DNA from: a bacterium
Lineage (GTDB): Bacteria > Cyanobacteriota > Vampirovibrionia > Obscuribacterales > Obscuribacteraceae
Assembly (NCBI GenBank): GCA_030431355.1
Contig: JAUIJG010000008.1
Coordinates: 1 to 27,549, forward strand
Direction of reading: 5' to 3'
DNA length: 27,549 nt
Part shown: in pieces, positions 15,239-23,778 of the stretch
Layout: each line of letters opens with the position of its first letter
Position numbering within the stretch: the stretch's first letter is position 1
The notes under the pieces: generated by a model
Seen by the model: only the letters and a program-made list of their open reading frames with translations
The model's database searches: none
Told to the model about the DNA's origin: nothing
Translations under genes and position numbers: made by a program

Positions 15239-16744
15239 ATCCTTCTCTTTGTTGTGATCTATGATCGCTTTGGCGCAAGCCCTCATGTGCTCCGCCTCTG
15301 CCTCGCGATAGTTGTTTTTGAGAAGGTCGGCATAGCTTTCCAGGGAAGCGGCAAGGTCGATGTGCTGGGGACCCAGAGCCCGGGTTCTTACGTCGATGGT
15401 CTCTTTGTAATACTGCTCGGAAAGATCGCTTTTGCCAGTGCCTTTCAAGAGTTCTGCATAGTTATGGAGAGCGTCGCCTACCAGGCTGTCGGAATTGCCC
15501 AGGGCTTCTTTGCCGGTTTCTATGGCTTCCTGAAGCATCTTGTCGGCTTCATCGAACTTTTGTTGTTTAACAAGGCAGCCGGCTAGCTGAACTTTCGCCC
15601 ACAGGGTCTCTTTGTGTTTTGGTCCCTTTGTCTTCAGCTTGATTGTGGCTAGCTTTTTGTAATAGGGCTCAGCCTTGGATTGACGATTATAGGATTGATA
15701 AAAGGAAGCTATGTCTTTAAGCTGCTTTTCGGTCTGTTCATGTTTGGGACCCAGCACTTTTTCACAGATGGTGAGTGCTTCTTTGTAGAACTCTTCAGCC
15801 TGGGGAAACTTCCTCTGGTCGGTGTATAGTTCCGCTAGATAAGAGAGTAGTTGAGCTCCTTCCGGAGATTTTTTCTCCTGGGCTCTCTCTTTGATTGCCA
15901 GCGCTCTTTTGAAAAATCTCTCTGCCTGTTCATGTTTTGCCGCCGAAGCATAGGCAAGACCTGTTTTTCGAATCGCCTCCACGACTTCCGGATGGGTGGG
16001 ACCCAGGTTTACCTCTTTCAGGTTGAGTACTCGCTCATTCATCTTGCAAGCTTCATCCGTGTTGCCGGAGGTGGCATAGAGCGCCACCAGGCTGAGAAGC
16101 AACTCCTCAAGATCCGGATGTTCCGTACCCAGGGCATTCTCAAGAACTGACAGGGAGCGGCTCAGCATGTCCTGGGCTTCTTCGAAGCGTTCTTCGGAGA
16201 GATATAGAGTTCCTAGATTATGGAGGATATCTCCAACTTCCGGGTGATCGCTTCCCAGGGCGGTGGATTTGAGGTCCAGGGATTGTTTGTACAGAGCTTC
16301 TGCGGCGCCGAACTTGTGTTGGGCAGCATAAAGAAGGGCCAGATTGTTGTAGCTGGTAGCTACTTCCGGATTGTTCGGACCCAGGACCTTTTCATAAATT
16401 TCGGTTAATCTGGTGCAGATTGGTTCGGCCAGCTCATACTTTTGTTGAAAGAAATAGACCGCAGAAAGGTTGTTCAAGCTCTGGACAATCATTTCGTTCT
16501 GGGGATCCAACTCTTTCTCTCTGGTTTCCAGAGCACGCTGGTAGAGAGGCTCCGCGTCTTCGTAGCGCTCCTGTTCGAAATAGACTTCAGCCAGCCTGTC
16601 CAGGCAGTCGGCAATCTTCAAATTGTCCTTGAGGCGCTCTGCTTCCCAGAGCGCTGCCTTGAAATTGGTCTCTGCCTGGGCGTAGTCCTGGTTCTGGAAT
16701 GCCTCATTGCCCGATTCCAATTGCTGTTGGATGTCTTTAGTCAT
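15215..16744 (-). CDS. Cytoplasmic kinesin-light-chain-type TPR protein
   Basis: 509 residues without a signal peptide, so probably cytoplasmic, unlike the other TPR proteins here. It is built of about eleven 42-residue TPRs of the kinesin-light-chain type (TPR_10/TPR_12). The hallmark linker recurs: LGPNNPEVATSYNNLALLY, LGSDHPEVGDILHNLGTLY, LGTEHPDL, LGPTHPEV, LGPKHEQT, KGPKHKET and LGPQHIDLAASLESYADLL. This long-period form serves as a protein-protein adaptor; no enzymatic module is attached. Partner unknown. Weak CGGA Shine-Dalgarno before ATG 16744. Downstream of xth on the same strand with a 140-bp gap that shows no clear promoter or terminator. Confidence 0.88.
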   Translation of the reverse strand: MTKDIQQQLESGNEAFQNQDYAQAETNFKAALWEAERLKDNLKIADCLDRLAEVYFEQERYEDAEPLYQRALETREKELDPQNEMIVQSLNNLSAVYFFQQKYELAEPICTRLTEIYEKVLGPNNPEVATSYNNLALLYAAQHKFGAAEALYKQSLDLKSTALGSDHPEVGDILHNLGTLYLSEERFEEAQDMLSRSLSVLENALGTEHPDLEELLLSLVALYATSGNTDEACKMNERVLNLKEVNLGPTHPEVVEAIRKTGLAYASAAKHEQAERFFKRALAIKERAQEKKSPEGAQLLSYLAELYTDQRKFPQAEEFYKEALTICEKVLGPKHEQTEKQLKDIASFYQSYNRQSKAEPYYKKLATIKLKTKGPKHKETLWAKVQLAGCLVKQQKFDEADKMLQEAIETGKEALGNSDSLVGDALHNYAELLKGTGKSDLSEQYYKETIDVRTRALGPQHIDLAASLESYADLLKNNYREAEAEHMRACAKAIIDHNKEKDSSLQGIS

Positions 16745-16884
16745 TTATCCGTTTATTCTTGTATTTACTTTCTTATTTTAGTTATGCCACTAATTAGAAG
16801 CTTTCTCAGGCACTATATACCAGAGGGGAGAAGATCTTAAGCGTTCTTGTCAGCCGTTTTAAGCCATTTATTGCATATCGGCGT

Positions 16885-17661
16885 TCAGATAGAAATTTTT
16901 AGAGTTACCGGGCAATGGTCCGACCCTAAAATATCGGACTGAATACCGGCTTCATTGAGCGAAGACTCCATATTTTCACTGGCGAAAAAATAATCGATAC
17001 GCCAACCCACATTCCTCTCTCTGGCCCGGGTTCTCAAATGCCACCAGGTGTAGTTGTCCGGCTCCTGGTTGAAATATCGGAAGGTGTCTATAAATCCTTT
17101 TTTGACGAATTTGTCCATCCAGGCTCTCTCTTCTGGTAAAAAGCCCGATTGTTTCTCGTTGTCTTTAGGTCTTGCCAGGTCTATCTCCTGGTGAGCCGTG
17201 TTGAAATCGCCGAAAACCAGAATCTTCTTCCCGGATTTTTTCTGTTTGAGGGCATGTTTCAAAAAGGCATCGTAGAAGTCCATCTTGAATTTGAGCCTCT
17301 CTTCCGAGGCTTTGCCATTCGGATAGTAAATGTTGTAGAGCACCAGGTCGCCGTAATGGGCGACCAGTGTTCTGCCTTCCTGATCGAATCTGGGGATTCC
17401 CAGACCGTACTCGATTAGATCCGGCTCCTCTTTGACATAGAGACCGACTCCACTATAACCCCGTTTTTCGGCGTGACTGAAGTAGCTTTTGTAGCCTTTG
17501 GGTTCGCAGAGTTCCGGCAGAAGTTGATCTGCCGAAATCTTTGATTCCTGAATGCCTACGATATCCGGGCTTGTATTAGACAGCCAGTCGAAGAATCCTT
17601 TCTTGGCTGCAGCTCGGATACCGTTGACGTTCCAGGATGCCAGGCTTTTTCTATTTGCCAT
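16885..17661 (-). CDS. xth: Exodeoxyribonuclease III / AP endonuclease
   Basis: 258 residues, standard for the ExoIII/ExoA branch of the endonuclease-exonuclease-phosphatase fold. It cleaves DNA 5' to abasic sites and degrades 3' ends during base excision repair. Metal and catalytic residues are in place: SWNVNGIRA (9-17, Asn11), QESK with Glu39, LYNIYYPNG with Tyr112, FGDFNTAHQEID (150-161, Asp152/Asn154), GWRIDYFFAS (219-228) and SDHCPV with Asp248-His249. No signal peptide. ATG 17661 lies 15 bp after the ald stop codon, so both are probably one transcript, although their functions are unrelated. Confidence 0.96.
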   Translation of the reverse strand: MANRKSLASWNVNGIRAAAKKGFFDWLSNTSPDIVGIQESKISADQLLPELCEPKGYKSYFSHAEKRGYSGVGLYVKEEPDLIEYGLGIPRFDQEGRTLVAHYGDLVLYNIYYPNGKASEERLKFKMDFYDAFLKHALKQKKSGKKILVFGDFNTAHQEIDLARPKDNEKQSGFLPEERAWMDKFVKKGFIDTFRYFNQEPDNYTWWHLRTRARERNVGWRIDYFFASENMESSLNEAGIQSDILGSDHCPVTLKISI

Positions 17662-17676
17662 AGACTGGAGCCTGAT

Positions 17677-18777
17677 TTATGCGGTTGCTACCGGAGAACC
17701 CATCGCTTCCAAAACTCCCGGGTGAACAATTTCACCTTTGTGAATGTTCACGCCTTTCATCAGCACAGGATCTTCCATGCAAGCTTTGTAGCCCAGTTTG
17801 GCTAGCTTCAAGCAATAGGGAAGGGTGGCGTTGGTGAGAGCACGGGTGGAGGTCCACGGTACGGCACCGGGGATGTTGGCTACTCCGTAATGGAGCACGT
17901 CGTCCACCAGATAGGTGGGGGCTGAGTGGGTGGTGGATTTGATAGTCTCGATACAACCACCCTGGTCTACGCTAACGTCCACAATCACGGAACCTGGCTT
18001 CATTTTCTTGACCATGTCCCGGGTTACGATTCTGGGAGCCTGTTTGCCAGGAATTAAGACGGCTCCAACCACCAGGTCGGCCTGGGGAAGAAGCTCTTCG
18101 AGGTAATGACCGACTGAAAAAACAGTTCTCACCTGGCCGTTGAATACGTCATCCAGGTATCTCATTCTTTCCAGGGACATGTCGAAGATTGTCACACGGG
18201 CTCCAAGTCCATGGGCGATTTTTGCAGCGTTGGTGCCTACGACGCCACCGCCGATGATGATTACTTCGCCTGGTTCCACGCCTGGAACGCCGCCGAGAAG
18301 AACTCCGCGACCACCCATCGGTCTTTCAAGATAGTTAGCACCAATCTGGGTGGAAAGTCTACCGGCGATTTCGCTCATCGGTGTGAGGAGGGGCAGTTGA
18401 CCGTTCGGCAATTGCACAGTTTCATACGCAACACATGTGGCGCCTGTTTTAGCCAGATCTTCGGCTAGCTTGGTATGGGCCGCCAGGTGAAGATAGGTGA
18501 ATAATGTCTGGTCTTTTCTCAGAAGTTTTACTTCGGAAGGCTGAGGCTCTTTCACCTTGAGTATTAGATCGGCTTCTTCAAAGATGGAAGGAGCGTCTTC
18601 CAATATCTGTGCGCCACCGGCTTTGTAGTCTTCGTCACTGATACCACTTCCGACACCAGCATTCTTTTCGATGTAGACTGTATGACCTTCTTTGACTAAA
18701 GCACTGAGACCGGCGAGTGTTAGCGCAACACGGTACTCATTGTCAAGAATTTCCTTGGGAACACCTACCTTGGCCAA
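17677..18777 (-). CDS. ald: Alanine dehydrogenase
   Basis: 366 residues, full length. It interconverts L-alanine with pyruvate plus ammonia using NAD in the cytoplasm. VGVPKEILDNEYRVALT (4-20) contains the pyruvate-binding Arg16; VKEP holds Lys76; TYLHLAAH holds His97; IIIGGGVVGTNAA (173-185) is the Rossmann NAD site; VDVSVDQGGC and the VANIPGAVPWTST stretch complete the family pattern. Start is TTG at 18777, decided by a near-perfect AAGGAGGG 7 bases upstream; no better ATG exists. First gene of a probable ald-xth unit. Divergent from the thiolase gene across 162 bp that contains a 7-bp inverted repeat, a candidate operator for an Lrp-like regulator (inference). Confidence 0.96.
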   Translation of the reverse strand: MAKVGVPKEILDNEYRVALTLAGLSALVKEGHTVYIEKNAGVGSGISDEDYKAGGAQILEDAPSIFEEADLILKVKEPQPSEVKLLRKDQTLFTYLHLAAHTKLAEDLAKTGATCVAYETVQLPNGQLPLLTPMSEIAGRLSTQIGANYLERPMGGRGVLLGGVPGVEPGEVIIIGGGVVGTNAAKIAHGLGARVTIFDMSLERMRYLDDVFNGQVRTVFSVGHYLEELLPQADLVVGAVLIPGKQAPRIVTRDMVKKMKPGSVIVDVSVDQGGCIETIKSTTHSAPTYLVDDVLHYGVANIPGAVPWTSTRALTNATLPYCLKLAKLGYKACMEDPVLMKGVNIHKGEIVHPGVLEAMGSPVATA

Positions 18778-18839
18778 TTCTCAGCCCTCCTTAAAATCTA
18801 AAACCTGATAATCTTTCATGACGAAATGTTGAAAGGTTA

Positions 18840-18860
18840 TTCTATCCCCTTTCGATAGAA
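18840..18860. repeat. Inverted repeat in ald/thiolase divergent region
   Basis: TTCTATC (18840-18846) and GATAGAA (18854-18860) separated by 7 bases. It lies near the middle of the divergent intergenic region, with no T-tract on either side, so it fits an operator better than a terminator. Confidence 0.45.
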
Positions 18861-18939
18861 ATCCTATATGCTTTTGTACTTGTTTTAGTTTTCATTAGTT
18901 TTTGAGCCTGTCCGGCAGGCCAGCTTAACGGGGATTCAG

Positions 18940-20136
18940 ATGTCATCAAATCTAGTAATTGTCAATGGAGCCAGGACAGCCTTTGGTGCTTTTGGCGGAG
19001 GTCTCGCCAGCATGTCCGCCACGGATCTTGCCGTTGAAGCGAGCAAAGCTGCCATAGAGAGGGCCGGAGTCGAGCCCGATCGCTGCGATCAAGTGATCAT
19101 GGGGAACGTTCTACAGACAAGTAAAGACGCGATATATCTTGGACGGCACGTTGCTTTGAGAAGTGGTCTTAAGGAAGACACACCTGGTTTGATCCTCAAT
19201 CTACTTTGCGGCTCCGGCGTTAAAGCTGTGGCCACCGCGGAGATGATGCTTAATTCGAACCAGGCCTCAGTGGTTGTGGCCGGTGGTACCGACTCGCTCT
19301 CCATGACTCCTTATATAACCTGGGCCAATCGCTGGGGTGCGCGGATGGGGCATGCCGAGCTATGGGACGGTCTCGATATCAGAGACACCTACCCTGATGC
19401 TTCCATGGGAGAGACCGCGGAGAACATCCGAGAAAAATACAACATCAGCAGGGAAGAACAGGATGAGTTCGCTCTGGCCAGTCAGAAGTTGTGCAAAGAA
19501 GCCGTGGCAGCCGGTCGCCTCGCCGACGAGATCGTCCCCATCACGATCAAGGGACGAAAAGGGAAAGAGACGGTGGTTGACAGGGATGAACATCCCAGAC
19601 CGGAGACTACTCTTGAGCAGTTGGCAATTTTGAAGCCAGTGTTCAGAAAAGGTGGGACCGTTACAGCCGGAAACGCTTGCGGTATCGTAGATGGTGCAGC
19701 CGCCATGGTTGTGACTACTGAAGATACAGCATCAAAGCTTGATCTCAGTCCTCTAACACGTTTGAAGAGCTGGGCTGTGGTGGGTGTTCCTCCTGAGATT
19801 ATGGGGATCGGCCCGATTCCCGCTATTCCGGCTGCTCTCAGTCGCGCCGGTTTGAAGCTGGAGGATATCGATTTGATCGAGATCAATGAGGCTTTCGCCG
19901 TTCAATACCTGGCCTGCGAAAAAGAGCTTGGTCTCGACCGCTCTCGGGTGAACGTCAATGGCGGTGCTATTGCTCTGGGGCACCCTTTCGGCGCCACTTT
20001 TGCTCTCCATCTCCCTGGAGATGAAACGACGCAAAGCCCGCTATGGTCTGGTAAGCCTCTGTATCGGAGGCGGTATGGGAATTGCTTGTGTGTTGGAGAA
20101 TATCTAGAATCGAGACCTGATTCACTTCAGGCTTAG
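18940..20136 (+). CDS. Acetyl-CoA acetyltransferase (thiolase), frameshifted near the C-terminus
   Basis: The open frame encodes 398 residues. The N-terminal about 350 are a normal thiolase: NGARTAFGAFGG (9-20), nucleophile Cys90 in LLCGSGVKAV, AGGTDSLSMTPY, EINEAFAVQ and the catalytic His of GGAIALGHPFGAT. Thiolases join two acetyl-CoA or cleave beta-ketoacyl-CoA. After GHPFGAT the frame reads unrelated sequence and ends at 20136. The conserved thiolase C-terminus, including the second catalytic Cys (CIGGGMGIA), is present in the next frame (see 19998-20107). The expressed protein would lack that Cys and is probably inactive, unless this is a sequencing or assembly error. ATG 18940; the upstream region is shared with ald. 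The 3' end overlaps the convergent small gene by 4 bp. Confidence 0.85.
   Translation: MSSNLVIVNGARTAFGAFGGGLASMSATDLAVEASKAAIERAGVEPDRCDQVIMGNVLQTSKDAIYLGRHVALRSGLKEDTPGLILNLLCGSGVKAVATAEMMLNSNQASVVVAGGTDSLSMTPYITWANRWGARMGHAELWDGLDIRDTYPDASMGETAENIREKYNISREEQDEFALASQKLCKEAVAAGRLADEIVPITIKGRKGKETVVDRDEHPRPETTLEQLAILKPVFRKGGTVTAGNACGIVDGAAAMVVTTEDTASKLDLSPLTRLKSWAVVGVPPEIMGIGPIPAIPAALSRAGLKLEDIDLIEINEAFAVQYLACEKELGLDRSRVNVNGGAIALGHPFGATFALHLPGDETTQSPLWSGKPLYRRRYGNCLCVGEYLESRPDSLQA
19998..20107 (+). pseudogene. Displaced C-terminus of the thiolase in the shifted frame
   Basis: In the frame whose codons start at 20030 (GAG ATG AAA) the DNA reads EMKRRKARYGLVSLCIGG followed by GMGIACVLENI and TAG at 20105-20107. 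This is the standard thiolase ending, with catalytic Cys in CIGGG. Upstream in this frame, LLLSISL joins naturally if a Gly-x-Arg segment is missing after GAT, which would be an 11-base deletion at about 19995-20000 (inference). Confidence 0.8.
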
Positions 20137-20504
20137 CGATTTCCCCAGTAACTTACATATTTGTTCGGCCGAACCGGGGTCGGAATCTTGTGTTCGTCCC
20201 GGTGATAAATGTATTTAGCGTAAGGATTTACCGGCTTGTCTTCTTCTTCTACAGCTTTAACCTGGCTTCTTCTTCCGTAAGCAAGCTCGGGCAATATCGA
20301 GGGAGCGTAAGGAGGCGGCGGAGGCACAAGCCGTTTTTTGCTGCTTACTTTTTTGGCTCTCTTTCTGGATTTTTTTGATTTGGAGCTGGTTTTGCTCTTA
20401 GCAATGGCGGAGCCGCTATCGCCTGGAAGGCTGACAGGCCCTGCGAAAAAGAATAGAGACGCGATTGCGACTATGCATAATTTTGATTGAATTGGCAAGT
20501 TCAT
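20133..20504 (-). CDS. Small secreted basic protein with proline run
   Basis: 123 residues. An N-terminal hydrophobic segment (about 8-24) looks like a signal peptide. Then comes a Lys/Ser-rich stretch (36-58), a run of five prolines (PPPPPYAP, about 61-68), and a C-terminal part rich in Tyr, Pro and basic residues ending in YVSYWGNR. No family recognised. Composition suggests an exported, extended, positively charged protein that may bind cell wall or surface polymer (inference). Shine-Dalgarno before ATG 20504 is weak. A promoter candidate lies at 20612-20641. The stop codon overlaps the end of the convergent thiolase frame. Confidence 0.6.
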   Translation of the reverse strand: MNLPIQSKLCIVAIASLFFFAGPVSLPGDSGSAIAKSKTSSKSKKSRKRAKKVSSKKRLVPPPPPYAPSILPELAYGRRSQVKAVEEEDKPVNPYAKYIYHRDEHKIPTPVRPNKYVSYWGNR

Positions 20505-20611
20505 TGTTTCGGCTAAATCCGGTCAGAGTTAGTCATCAGATTCGGAGCAGTCTTGAATATGCTTCCAGGGCCATATTACCACTTAGTTGCCAGGGTCTAA
20601 CGCCCCCGGGG

Positions 20612-20641
20612 AAATTAGGGTAATAAGGCGATGGCTGTCAA
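20612..20641 (-). promoter_or_regulatory. Candidate promoter for the small secreted protein gene
   Basis: On the minus strand TTGACA (20641-20636), 18-bp spacer, TAATTT (20617-20612). Perfect -35 but a mediocre -10. The rest of the 214-bp gap (20505-20718) shows GC-rich inverted repeats (CCCCGGGG around 20605) but no gene or clear terminator. Confidence 0.4.
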
Positions 20642-20718
20642 GTGCTGCAGGGCACAATCCGATGAGGCTTAGGAGCGCCGAAGCTCGCAGTCGATAAATA
20701 TTAAGTGTTGGAGTGTTA

Positions 20719-21165
20719 TCAGTGACCGTCGAACCATTTTGTTCTCTGACGACGGGGTTGCTGGCTGACCGAATCCACATTCTTGCTGTCGATGGGGTCC
20801 CATGTTGCCACAGCCTGACCCCACCAGGACTGAAGGTCCACAGCGGTGATGTCGCTTTCTCTCTTTTTCCTGGTAACCACAGGCTTGGTGCCGCTTTGTT
20901 TTTGTTGCTGCATCTCCTGCTTTATTTCATTGAATAGTTTTTTGTAGTCTTCTTCCACAAGGGTGCTTTCCGCCACTTTTGTTTCCTGGGAGGTCGCTAC
21001 CTGTATTTTGTCGTGACCTAACCGCTCTGCCAGATGATCCAGATCTTTCTGCCAGGGATGGTCTCCACCGTCTATGTTATTGAGTTTCACTCTTTCGCAG
21101 TTTCTGGCGAAGATTGTTCGGAACACTTTGCTGTTCTTCAGCGATCTAATAACGCGCTTGATCAT
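20719..21165 (-). CDS. Small hydrophilic protein of unknown function
   Basis: 148 residues from ATG 21165, chosen because GGAG lies 9 bases upstream; the frame is open to 21222, but that ATG lacks a spaced ribosome binding site. The start MIKRVIRSLKNSKVFRTIF is basic-amphipathic. The middle (about 65-105) is predicted helical and charged (VEEDYKKLFNEIKQEMQQQ, coiled-coil-like). The C-terminus has a Trp-rich patch (LQSWWGQAVATWDP). No signal peptide or membrane segment. No family recognised. Stands between thymidine kinase (upstream, with its own terminator) and the small secreted protein. Confidence 0.6.
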   Translation of the reverse strand: MIKRVIRSLKNSKVFRTIFARNCERVKLNNIDGGDHPWQKDLDHLAERLGHDKIQVATSQETKVAESTLVEEDYKKLFNEIKQEMQQQKQSGTKPVVTRKKRESDITAVDLQSWWGQAVATWDPIDSKNVDSVSQQPRRQRTKWFDGH

Positions 21166-21333
21166 GTTCGTTTCTCCAAAACCAACCATTTGGTTTCCTG
21201 TCTCTAGGTATTCCCATGACATCCTGGCGGTAACAAATTAGCCCAGAAATTCATCTTGGCTTAACGATTGTTCATAAACCCCCATCCTGTGGGGCTTTTA
21301 TAGGATTGTCCGAAATTACTAAAAAAGAGCCTG

Positions 21334-21363
21334 AAAACACAAAGCACCCGACCGAAGTCGAGT
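21334..21363 (-). terminator. UUCG-tetraloop terminator after thymidine kinase
   Basis: On the minus strand ACTCGAC (21363-21357), loop TTCG (21356-21353), GTCGGGT (21352-21346), then GCTTTGTGTTTT. A 7-bp stem (one G-U) closed by C-G around a UUCG tetraloop, followed by a T-rich tail, 24 bp past the tdk stop codon. A second weaker hairpin (CCCCA/TGGGG, about 21282-21296) follows. Confidence 0.6.
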
Positions 21364-21387
21364 ACCTTGCGTGCGTTGGAAGTCTTT

Positions 21388-22044
21388 CTAACTAGCTGCG
21401 CTGCTTGCCGTTGCGGCAGGGGCCTGGGCTGTTGCCGGCACCACAGCAAGCTGGGGTGGGTTTGTCTCAGCCAGGGGCAGTTCGAGACGCAGTTGATATT
21501 CGCCGGGAGGCTCGAAACAGTGAATACAACGTGCTTCGTACTGGCAGTCTCCCACCAGAATTTGTTCATCTGACTGCACCAGTCTCTGGGTCCGGCAGGC
21601 GAAATCAGAGCCACATTTGCGACAGACCGCCAGGAGCTTGTCCACCCTGTCGGCCATGGCCATAAGGGTCGGTACTTGACCGAAGGTTTCGCCTTTGTAA
21701 TCCAGATCAAGACCGGAAGCAATAATCTTTTTCTTCTGACGCAAGAGTGTTTGAACCACAGGAATCAGCTCTTCGTTGAAAAACTGACATTCATCGAGAC
21801 CGATAACTACCGCGTGGGATGAATACTTGAGGATGTCCCGGGCGTTTTCAACGACAATGGCCTGGGAAGTCAGCCCGTTGCGAGACTCAACATGGTTGGG
21901 TTTGGATCTTGTGTCCGTAATCGGTCTGACAATGATGGTGGGCAGATAGGCCAGCCTGGCTCTTTCGATCCGGCGAATTAGTTCGCTAGATTTTCCTGCA
22001 CTCATGCACCCAACGATTACTTCAAGTCTATATCCACTGAGCAT
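21388..22044 (-). CDS. tdk: Thymidine kinase (type II)
   Basis: 218 residues. It phosphorylates thymidine to dTMP in the nucleotide salvage pathway. P-loop GCMSAGKSSELIRRI (12-26), Walker B/catalytic DECQFF (84-89, Glu85), and a zinc site from Cys141/Cys144 (CRKCG) and Cys173/Cys176 (CIHC) identify the bacterial type II family. A Pro/Ala-rich tail (about 190-218) extends past the usual end and is probably disordered. ATG 22044; a GGAG lies about 11 bases upstream. In the 147-bp upstream gap there is a TTGACA (22178-22173) and a perfect CCAAATTTGG palindrome (22149-22158), but no good -10 between them. Confidence 0.95.
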   Translation of the reverse strand: MLSGYRLEVIVGCMSAGKSSELIRRIERARLAYLPTIIVRPITDTRSKPNHVESRNGLTSQAIVVENARDILKYSSHAVVIGLDECQFFNEELIPVVQTLLRQKKKIIASGLDLDYKGETFGQVPTLMAMADRVDKLLAVCRKCGSDFACRTQRLVQSDEQILVGDCQYEARCIHCFEPPGEYQLRLELPLAETNPPQLAVVPATAQAPAATASSAAS

Positions 22045-22191
22045 GCTCTGGCTGTCTCCGAGATGTCTTGTTTCCTGGTAAGAGCAGATAAAAATGCTAA
22101 ATGCCTGAACTGCATTTGCTTTACCTTAGTTTTCGATACCTATGTTAACCAAATTTGGAGCAAGTTTTGGACTGTCAAGTTTCAAGTTTAT

Positions 22192-23715
22192 TTATTTAAG
22201 CCCGTCCGGACCTGGAGTCTGACCCTTGTCTTCCTCAACTGGTGCCGTACCCGTGGCTTCCGCACCTTCTTTTATAAAAGGTATAATCCGCTTCGGCGAT
22301 GTCATGGTGCGGTGATGGTAAAAAGCTTCAATACGTTGAGCTGGTAAGGTTTCGCGCTCTTGAAGTATCGTCTTTACATCTTTGTTCTCGGATTTTGCTC
22401 CCTTTACAACCTCTTCTACTTTCAATTCACCAATTTCTGCACTTAGCATTTCTCTGAATGACGAAGTTTTCTCCGTCTGAGCAAGGCAATCGCTCTGACG
22501 CGCACTAATACTCGATAGTCCAAGACGGGAAAATCTGTCTATGGAATGAGCAAGCAGGGATATCGACTCCAAAATCTTATGAATTACCAGCGGACTTGCG
22601 CCATTTGCTTCCAATATCCCGCTGGTCTGGGCCAGGGAAACGGAAAGGTCGTTGCCGCATATATGGTGGCAGATCATAATTAGCGATTCCGCCATCGTAC
22701 CTATCTGGTTCGTTGTCTCACCCGGCAGGAGTAAGGAACTTTTGTTTGAGCTGTCCCGATTCGTTTCGGAGGAAAGTTCCCCGAAACCGGCTGCGGGACC
22801 CGACGACATGAGACGCAGGTCCGATCCGATTTTGCACAGGTCCAGAGCCAGGTCTTTTATTGTGGATGAAAAATGAGCGAAGTCTGTGAGTGAACTGCTC
22901 AATCTGAAATAGTCATCCGGTGGTTTTAGATCGAAGCCTGAAAGTTCTGAGAGCTGACCGATGATTCTATCCCTGAAACTGGAGGCGATATTATATCCGG
23001 TGCCCGTGTCTCCTCCGCCTAAATTGACCTCTTTGAAGCTCTCACGGCATTCGAGGATACGCCGAAGGCTCTTCTCTATTGAAGAGCCGTGGGCATTCAA
23101 CTCCTGACCGAGGGTCACTGGAGAAGAGTCCTGTAAACAGACTCTACCTGTTTTTATGACTCTTTCAAACTGAAGACTCTTTCTCCTGAGCATCCGCTCC
23201 AGTTCTAAGAGACTATCGGTCAGAGTATCGAGGGAGAGTAAGATGCTGAGCCGCATGGCGGTGATATAGGCATCGTTGACTCCATGGTTCAGGTTAACGT
23301 GTTTCCATGGTTCGATAGGAACGTAGGTGCCCAGCCCTTTTCCCAGAAAGTTATTGGCGTAGTTGGCGATAACTTCGTTGACATTGGTGTTTAGCCCGGA
23401 GCCCAGGGAACCATGGTAGCCGCCTACGACTATTGAATCATCCAGTTTGCCGTTTTGTAGTTGTTCGCAGCCGACGGTTATTGCTCCAGCCAGCTCCTTT
23501 TCTAAAAAATCCAGGTCACTATTTACAGTGGCAGCCGCTCTCTTTGTCAGGGCGAAGGCCCGGATGAGGAAAGAAGAAGTTTTCAATTCGGGTGGACTGA
23601 TTTTTCCCAGCACACGCTCCGTGCCGATACCCCAGTACGCGGTTGCTGGGATTTCAACTTCTCCCAGGCTATCCGCTTCCACGCGGGTGTCCACTTTTTT
23701 CCGAGACTGGGACAT
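22192..23715 (-). CDS. Divergent aspartase/fumarase-superfamily protein with altered active site
   Basis: 507 residues with the all-helical aspartase/fumarase architecture: an N-terminal start related to lyase domain 1 (VEADSLGEVEIPATAYWGI), GLNTNVNEVIANYANNF (107-123), LQDSSPVTLGQELNAHG (194-210) and GGGDTGTGYN (233-242). Family members eliminate ammonia or water to give fumarate. The signature loop, normally GSSxMPxKxN, here reads SSLLLPGETTN (326-336): the second Ser becomes Leu328, Lys becomes Glu333 and Asn becomes Thr335. The HPN...SQSxND element is shortened to HVNLNHGVND. The C-terminal 80 residues extend with charged, low-complexity sequence. I infer a different substrate or a non-catalytic role. 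ATG 23715; upstream TPR gene on the same strand 63 bp away. Confidence 0.8.
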   Translation of the reverse strand: MSQSRKKVDTRVEADSLGEVEIPATAYWGIGTERVLGKISPPELKTSSFLIRAFALTKRAAATVNSDLDFLEKELAGAITVGCEQLQNGKLDDSIVVGGYHGSLGSGLNTNVNEVIANYANNFLGKGLGTYVPIEPWKHVNLNHGVNDAYITAMRLSILLSLDTLTDSLLELERMLRRKSLQFERVIKTGRVCLQDSSPVTLGQELNAHGSSIEKSLRRILECRESFKEVNLGGGDTGTGYNIASSFRDRIIGQLSELSGFDLKPPDDYFRLSSSLTDFAHFSSTIKDLALDLCKIGSDLRLMSSGPAAGFGELSSETNRDSSNKSSLLLPGETTNQIGTMAESLIMICHHICGNDLSVSLAQTSGILEANGASPLVIHKILESISLLAHSIDRFSRLGLSSISARQSDCLAQTEKTSSFREMLSAEIGELKVEEVVKGAKSENKDVKTILQERETLPAQRIEAFYHHRTMTSPKRIIPFIKEGAEATGTAPVEEDKGQTPGPDGLK

Positions 23716-23778
23716 TGTCGGTCTATTCCACTTGCAAAAAACTCAAATAGAATACAGCAAATCCGGTTGAAATTCGTA

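Noticed and set aside
20583..20780. 65-codon minus-strand ORF in the gap
   Set aside because: It overlaps the 20719-21165 gene out of frame, and its composition and context give no support.
22149..22178. TTGACA plus CCAAATTTGG palindrome upstream of tdk as promoter/operator
   Set aside because: No acceptable -10 at 16-18 bp spacing; kept only as a remark under tdk.
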